NCBI GenBank assembly: GCA_035610835.1
Contig: CM069448.1
Span: 8,867,607-8,931,606 of the forward strand
Origin: Ophiura sarsii
Lineage: Eukaryota > Echinodermata > Ophiuroidea > Amphilepidida > Ophiuridae
DNA: 64,000 nt
Direction of reading: 5' to 3'
Below are positions 38,601-47,600 of this stretch, piece by piece. A program made the translations under genes and the position numbers. The notes under the pieces were generated by a model that was not told the DNA's origin, made no database searches, and was given only the letters and a program-made list of their open reading frames with translations. Positions within the stretch are counted from its first letter, which is position 1. Each line of letters starts with the position of its first letter.

Positions 38601-41600
38601 AGTGACGGAAGTCCGTCGCCCGCCGGAATACGAACAAAAACCACTTTTCAATAGAGGGCGGGCTTGGGAACGGGACAGCGTTTCCAAGGGAACGGCCTCA
38701 CGTCACAGCAATTTTCAAAATTCATAAAAAGCTGATTTTAAACAACGAAATAACTCTCTTATCACAGAGATAACCGTTATAAAGGCATCACTTCTGAATA
38801 CTATTGGGCTTATATTTAATGTAAAAATTATCACATTTACCCTAAAAATTCTTAAAATTGGTGTAATCTCGTCTAGAAAATGGTGGTCTCATCGCAGCAA
38901 ACCGGTCAATAAATACATAACTTTAGCTTGTGTCGTGTGATGTTGGGGTCAAAGGTTAAATTAAACCATCGAACTGGATATCACACGGAGTTCTGGTACC
39001 TTATGCTGTCCTCAACTCGATGGATAGTTACTTTTTATGCTGATAATTGGAGGGAGGTAAAAGGCGAAAATTCAATAACTGCGCAAATTGACGGGTGTGC
39101 GTTACTTGTTACGTACACCCGTCGTTTTAGAGCGCCCTCAATTGAAACGGGGTCCCGTTCTACAGCTGACTGAATACACCGTCATTGTACGTGTTAGGTA
39201 ATAAAGTCAAGTTGGTGTGTGAGCGCGGTATAGGGGGAAGTTTGTGCATACGTAATTAGCAAATAAACTTCCATTGTGTGGAGCTAGAGGAAGCGACTGT
39301 TGTTGTCGTATATACTATCGCGGGCATGCAAGGCGTTGCTACTGACAGAATAATATTATAACATTGACAGTAATATTTAAATGTGACTTTTGATCAAAGG
39401 TGCTAATAGTTTTCCAAAGTTGTTCAGTGTTTTCTCATACGTAAATATATACCAGGGAAACATTATTTTTGATAAACCAAACGGTAACCGTCCATTATGT
39501 ATGTCTACATGCAGCTCAGGGTTCAACAAGTTAAAGGTCTCTTGGTGGTATCGATGTAGTACTAGTGTAAATAATATTGTGTATTTTTGCAAGTTATATT
39601 TTTATTATTGTGACAAAACCATACTCAGGATAACTTAAAACAGTGTTCCCTATGTTACAATTCGATTGTTATTGATATTGAGCAGTGATAATGTTTGTGT
39701 AAAAACCTACTTAAACTTAAATATTCGAGCACATTCGGTGCTTGGTTTTTAGGCACACTTTTCGGATAATCAATCTTTTATATAAATTTATTTACTTATT
39801 TTGGATAACACTGCTCGTGTTAATATCAAACATAGATTAATGTTGCCGTTCATTGCCAACTATTCATTATACGGGTTTCATGAAAACTTATGTGATGGTT
39901 TCAATTATCTATCACTTAAACCAAATTTAGTTCATGCTGATTTCTTTATATGCCAACCATACTTGGGTTATATTTAAATACGTTAAAGACTGTTACATTA
40001 TGTGCTAAAATTATATCATTGCAGCTGATATATTCAGGGACCACATTGCTTTCCAGTATCATGTGTGTGTGTGTTTTTATAATCTTTTAAATGACGACAG
40101 TGTTGAGATACTTAACCAAAATTGTGTATATAATAAGTGATTTCGGCTATTGATCTTTTCTAATGATAGAGTGATAAAAGCAACTCTCCATTTGTATTGA
40201 TATTATACTGTACAACGAACTAAACTGCTCACAAAAAGTATCGTAACACTTAGAAATGATCCAATATATAACGGCTCGAAAGGGTATGCATTAATCGAAG
40301 CAAATAACCAAGTGCATAATTTTGTTCTGCGTATTTTGACACCTCGATCGATGAGATACGATGTTGCGGAGCGGAGTTATTGTCATTTCAATGATCGTGG
40401 GTGCAGTTTCCAAGGTGACACTCATCCCTATTGAAAATCACGAATCTGATCATTCTAAACAGTAATGCAAACCTCTTTCTATAGGGTGATTGTCACTTTT
40501 GAAACTGGACCCACGACCATTGAAATGACAATAACTCCGCTCCGCAACATCGTATCTCATCGATCGAGGTGTCAAAATACGCAGAACAAAATTATGCACT
40601 TGGTTATTTGCTTTGATTAATGCATACCCTTTCGAGCCGTTATATATTGGATCATTTCTAAGTGTTACGATACTTTTTGTGAGCAGTTTAGTAGCATTTA
40701 CTTGTGACTTACTAAGTGCTTCCTTATATTTTTCTTATGATGAGACTTTTTATAAATGTGTTTTACAAATATGTATCTTTTGAATTGTTAAATGGCGAAA
40801 GAGTTGTTCATTTACAAAACCAAAATGATGTATATTAAATTGTGATCGTTGCCAGTGATTAAACACATTCAGTTTGTAGATTAGAGCATGTATGACATTG
40901 GCCCAGGTTTACACAAGAGAACAGTAGTGGAGGTATGACTACTGTATGATAATCTACTGTTCCAGCATGCCACAATAATTATGTAGTATACCAGTAGTGG
41001 AGTCATGATTACTGTAGCACCGAGCACGAACAGTAACGGAGATATGGTTACTGCGAGATCAAACACGTTCCCCGGACAGTAACGGAGATATGGTTACTAA
41101 TAGCCTACTATCATGATCGAACACCACTTTTTGGTGTACTATATTTCCGTAAGCGTACACCTATTAATTTGAGATGTTATGTTAATAAATAAGAAATTAA
41201 TGGTTGTGGGAATGAGTTATTCACTTTGGAGCTCATTAAATATGACAGTAAATGGCCATGTTCATGTATACCAAGCCGCCCTTGTTGTTAATTGACCTGG
41301 TATTGATGGAGGAATGGTAGTATCTGGCACAGACCTAGCTTTTACACTTAATATATAGTATATAGATGATGATACATATGCTGTTATGGTGTAGAGATGG
41401 GAGAGGTGCCTATTTAGTAATATAAACATTTGGTCAAGCATTGCGTGGACAGATTGATTGACTTTGAAACTCATACATCAGTACAGCACCATGACCTTAT
41501 ACTGATTGAAGACTAATTACCAATGACCTGAGATGACCACACTCTTGATTACATTCAGTAAGACAATGTTGTTAAAGGTAGATATTCCGATTTTCAACTT

Positions 41601-44600
41601 GAAGTTTTCTATTCTACATGAAAGGTCATCCTTAAAAGAGTTGCATTTCAACGTTTGAGTTGCATAACTGTAATCGTTCTTATTTTAGACGCACAATATG
41701 CCGTGAAATGTGCCCATTGAGTTGCACACAAACTGTATTGGTGGTTAACCACCAATAATTTAATTCGATGTTATTTCACCAATATCTTCGTAATCATACT
41801 GATTTGGACCATCAAATTTCAGTATGTTAATCAGAAAAATATGATCTTTCATATGACATGAAAATCTCCATATGTTTGAGAAAAATCTGTGTTATGAAAA
41901 TGTGGAGTAATTCTGTTATACCCTTCACAGAGGTATTCAGAGTGCATGATTTTTAAGAACGACGCATACTACCGATGTTCGTGTGTAGGGTATAACAGAA
42001 TTAGGCCGAAAATGTGATCGGGTCATATACCTTTAATGTTGTTGTTATTGTTACTGCTGATTCTTGTATAGTTTTAGTTGTTGTTTGATATATTCTGTTT
42101 GGATTTTACATGTACCTTTTTGTTTGCTATTAAATAACAACCACTTTCAACTGTGGACTTTGTGATTGGAATAGTAGTGTTAGTTTCTGTTCTATATTTG
42201 TTGCGATAACAATAAAAATTCAACACAAGTAAATAACTTTCAACTGTGCTATTTGTTATTAAACACTTTCAACTGTGTATATATCGTTATTGGAATCACT
42301 GGCAAAAACTGCAGAAACCCTCACTAGTGTTTGCCATTTCTCTCCTATTTTCTTCTGATCCCCGCCTTTGAACATTATAAACAACAACAAATATTTGGCG
42401 AATCCAACTCCTATCATGTTAGCTTATACTTGAAGTTCAAATGTATCATTGTAAATATCACTGGCATTGGAACATTAACACCACACACACACACCACATT
42501 TGTATTTTAGTGACCATTCAAAAGCCAAGTTCAATGCCTAAACCACTTGACCTGCCAACATGTAGACATAACATTAGCTGATCTGTCACCGCTACAATTA
42601 TAGAGACCCAACCTGTCACATTAAAGATGTGTGAAGAAATGCAACCTCCCAGCTGTCACACGTCATATCGAATGGTAGTGCTGTCACAGTGCTGTCATAT
42701 CGAACGGTAGCTGTCATATACATGCTGTCACACATCATATCGAATGGTAGTGCTGTCACAGTGCTGTCAATATCGAACGGTAGCTGTCATATACATGGCA
42801 TATCGAACGGTAGTGCTGTGCTATTAGTACGTAATAGGTCTCCTCGCTTCGCTCGTCGACACTATTACTACTACTAAGAGATCAACAATGTACCCGTACA
42901 GTAACGGAGATATGGTTACTGAGAGATGTACCACGCGTCGTTCCCCGGACAGTACCAGAGTTATAGTTACTGTATAAGGAGTACGTTCCCAGATAATAAC
43001 AGAGTTATAGTTACTGTATGATGAGTAAATGAAGAAGAAGTACTACTACTACCACTGCTGCTATTATGAGAATATATATCAAGAGAACACCCGGGCCATG
43101 TCATACTCACACGTTTCATATTGTTTTATATTATTTCATATTGTTGATTGTATATTATATATGGTTGTTTTAGTTAACACGTGGTCTTACATTCCCGAAA
43201 GAACAATAGTATACGAGTGATGCAATGCAATGGTAAATTATGCATTCTAATATTGTACATGTCTGAATAGTATGCGATGACTGCCTGTCGTAGTATAGTA
43301 CTTTGCGATTGGTTTGTTTTAAGTGAATTCATATATTTCTATGAATGTTGTTTTAACTAGGCATATGGTTCTCGTTTGGACGTGACGAAATTAAAGTGAA
43401 TTAGTGGTCCGTCAATCATTTCCTATATCCTCAAAATATTGAGAGATATTCTGGCTAGGTGTACTTTTGTGTGACAGTACACAAGTAAAAATTAACGTAA
43501 CGCTGGTATGTGGAATACTCCAGAATGACATCGCTTAATACTTAATAGACATGTATGTTAGGTTTAAGTTGTTTTGATTATGTTCAAAATGCATTATATG
43601 ATATTATGTATGTTTGATATGCAAAACGTGTATTAATAGTAATTCCGGCTCCCGATTTGTTCAGGTACCGGTCTCACCACCATGTATACGAGAGAATAAA
43701 TAAGTAAGGACATGACAACCATATCAGATGTTATTGTCGTAGTATGTAAGGGACAAGAAGAGCACGGTGGTTCTACCCCACCAAACGCATCCACGTCACG
43801 AATAAAGAGCGGGGAGGTTGGAAATAAAATGTTGGCCATCCTGACAAGAGGCACAAAGAAAGATTAACCCCCCCCCCCCCCCCCCCCCCGCGCGCGACAA
43901 TAGCTTCATACAACGGAATGAAATCCGCCATAGAGATTACATAGCGAAAATCGTAGAGATTTGCACTGCAGTCCTCTGTGTAGGGAGTGTTGACAAAAGC
44001 AAGGTCGTTTGGCTATTGTGTTTGTGCATGTTTGTGACGACTGACCCCGTTTAACAATCTTCATAGCTTTCATATAGGGCTTGGGTGACCTAACTTTTGG
44101 GTAAGGGTTTGGTGTATAAGTCCCAAGTATGCAAATGAGGATAATGAGATTTATTCCGTTGTTGAGTACTGGGTAGATGTGTGGTAGAGCATGACATTGT
44201 ATTCAGTGAGCTCATTTGCATACTTGGGACTGCTACACCATACCGCTATCAACTTTTGACTGTTGTCCGCCTATGATTGTGGTTTACTAGGTTTACAAGC
44301 GTACGCCCATGAGAAGTAAAACTAGTCGCAAAATACAACTTTACACCGGCGCAAACGTAACACCGGCGCAATCATAACACGGGCTATTAAAGCAGAGAGA
44401 TGTTATTAGTAATAACATCTCTCTGATAATCACTGATAAATAAAGACACCGGGTGAAACCCCGTTTATTTTTCTGCGGAACTGATGCCAAAACACACGCT
44501 AATCGGAAACTCTATCGGAACCATTCGGAACCGATCGTACATTTTCGTATTTGAAATGGTCTATAGTCTATTTCGCTCTCGCCGGACAGTGACGTAGCTT

Positions 44601-47600
44601 TACAGGCGCAACATTTACGCACGCGTTTGTATCTTCCGTGTTTCTACGCGTATGTGATGTATATGCGCCTCAAATAAAAACGCGCGAGTAATACACTGCC
44701 ATCAGAAAAATGACTCAGTAGCGTCACTAGCTATCTCGCTGAAATGAACTTATACCTACTTTACTTCACCAAGATCCACGGTGATCCAATGCGGAGGGTC
44801 GGCTGAATCATCAGGTTGCCAACATCTCCCTACACTTAACCTTACGAGATACGGATACCATTCACCAGATCGTTGGGATGACGCAGTGAATTTGCCATTG
44901 GGTGTTGTTGCGCTATCGCTCAATCCAAGTTCATTTGCACAGTCTGACACATCTGATGACGCAAATACACGAATTATGAATACAATTATTACTTTTATGT
45001 ATTGGCGTTGCTTAGTCTTTGTCTTATACAACGCTACACTTTAATATACAATGTATATACTTATAGCACGTTCTGTTTGAGCACGATCAATGATCTCAAG
45101 CCATAGGCGGGGGAACGTGTACACATTCCACGACCCCTCTGCGCCCCCTTCCAATATTTGCCAAGCGTCCAAATAGAGCATAGCACACGTTTTCTACATA
45201 ATTTTTAAATAGAGACAAGCATCCCTTCTTTTGATTATCTCTGTTAAAACTTAGATGACTCTGGATGACCCTAGATCCCACGATTCCAAGATATAAAGAT
45301 AGAAGCAAAATTTCACTTTATACATAATACACAAACTTCAGGTGTGTGGTATCAGTGCGTAGCAAGAGGGGGGGCGGGGGGCGCGACATACCAATTTTTG
45401 AGTCTGTCTGTTATTAATTGGCACTGTCGGTTGAGATTGGCACTGTCGGTTCATTTGATAAGGAGGAATCATAGACTTATGAAGGTCACATTATTACAAA
45501 GATATCAATTTTCACACGCTACGCGCGCATGTGCACCAACAAATAATTTTAGTTTTTAGAAACTCGTTTAACGCCATAATGTACCTCAATAAAATCATGG
45601 CGAAATTGGTGTAAAAGAGCTGATTCGGGTTACGCGCGCATGTTTAGTCGGTATTAAAAGTCTTGTCGTTCTATTTCATTTCTTGATCCCATCACCAAAT
45701 AAAAAGGCTAAACTACGCCGCTGGGTGGTATCCCAAATGTTGATAGGGAAAGGTTGATTGGATAACTCACCAGATCCTGACCTAAGGACAAAGTGGGAAT
45801 GAGGAGCATTTCTGGGTTACTTTCGGAGGTTTTTTTACTGGCAAACGTACAATAGGTCAAAAATCGTGGATTTTCAAATTGAAAGTGGCGGGGTTTTTTC
45901 GACTTGATTTTCAAAATCCTTTTTGTAAAAATTTGATTTTTCGATCAATAATTCAGGTTTTTCAATGCCCAAATGTCCAAAAGACATACGTCAAAAAAGT
46001 CCAGCATCGCTGGACTAGCTTTAAGCTCGACTAGCTTGATGTTAGTCCGTCCTAAGCTGGACTCGTTTAGGCTAGTCGCTCGACTTGCTTTAAGTTAGTT
46101 CAGATGGTGTCATTCTGACTAACTTAAGGTTAGTCAAGCTAGCTCGACTAACGTAAGGTTAGTCCGGCTTGACTCGACTAACGTAAGGTTAGTCCAGCGC
46201 AAACCATATAAAGTGCTCAACGAAAGAAAGTCGTACACTTTGTTTAGGTCATTTAAAGTAACTTTCGATTATGTTTTTACCAAACAGGCTAGATTGACAT
46301 TTGGATGAATCTTTTGGGCACATTTTGATACCAAACATAACACATAGCAACAAAGATAACCCATGATTAGCGCCATTTAAGGGGAATTAAGGAAGTGCTG
46401 TAATTATTGAACTATAACTCAAATGTATATAAAAGTATACTTTTTGGAAATGAAATGGATCAGAGAATCCAAATTTGGCATCAATTTTGACCAAAATATT
46501 ATTTTTTGAGAAAATCACTTTTTTGACCCAATTTTTTTGAACAAAGTTAACACAAATAATTTTGAGTAAAAAATGCCCAAATCGCTTGATGATGATGTAA
46601 AGACACTAATGAAAGGAAGAATTTTTTTTTAAACCTAATCTAATATTTTTGAAATTTTGACTAAAAGGTGTAAGAAAAAAGAAAAAACCATTTTGTTCAC
46701 GTTTTTTGGCACTTTTTGGTCAAAATTTCCAAAAATATTAAATTAGGTTTTAAAAAAATTTGTCCCTTCATTTGTGTCTCAACATCATAATTAAGCGATT
46801 TGGGCATATTTTACTCAAAATTATTTTTGTTAGCTTCGTTCAAAAAATGTGGGTCAAAAAAGTGAATTTTGTGATTTTCTCAAAAAATCAACATTTTTGG
46901 TCAAATTTTTAACAAAATATGGATTCTCTGATCCATTTCCTTTCCAAAAATGTATACTTTTATATGCATTTGATTAATATTTCAATAATTACAGCACTCA
47001 CAAAATTCAAAAAATCAAATCAAAAACTTCCTTGAGTCCCCCCTTATAGAAAATCAGTCACTTTTCAAAAGTCACATTTTCAATACACTACGCGTGAGGA
47101 AAATGGGTGTGTGTGTGGTTCACTCCGTGTACCGGCGGGCAATCGATCACACAGTGCAGCCGTTTCTCCATTCCATAAAAATCCCTTTACTTTCATATCC
47201 CTCACCCATGCATGACACTTTGAATTTGAATTAGTATAGCCCGCCCATTGAGGGGTGAGCGCAGCGATCAACACGGGACTGATACGGCGTATGTGCTTGT
47301 TAACAATTGGTGTTTTCTTCCGCGTAGTGTATGTGAAAATGGTGCATATCATGGTTTTTCTTTGTTGTTAGGTGTTATAGGTGTTTGGTATCAGAATGTG
47401 CCGAAAAAATTCATTCAAATGTCTATCTAGCCTGTTTGGTAAAAAATGAAAGTTACTTTAAATGACCTAAACAAAGTGTACGACTTGCTTTTGTTGAGCA
47501 CTTTAGTAGATCTCGCCTGATACGTTGAGTAGCAGTACTTGGTTTCGCCACGGGTGATTGCTCTGCTGTCTGTTCAATAGCTATGGCTGACCCTTTAGCG

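Noticed and set aside
41575..42035. Possible TIR element with TTAAAGGTA ends
   Set aside because: Only a few terminal bases match inverted, so the ends cannot be fixed.
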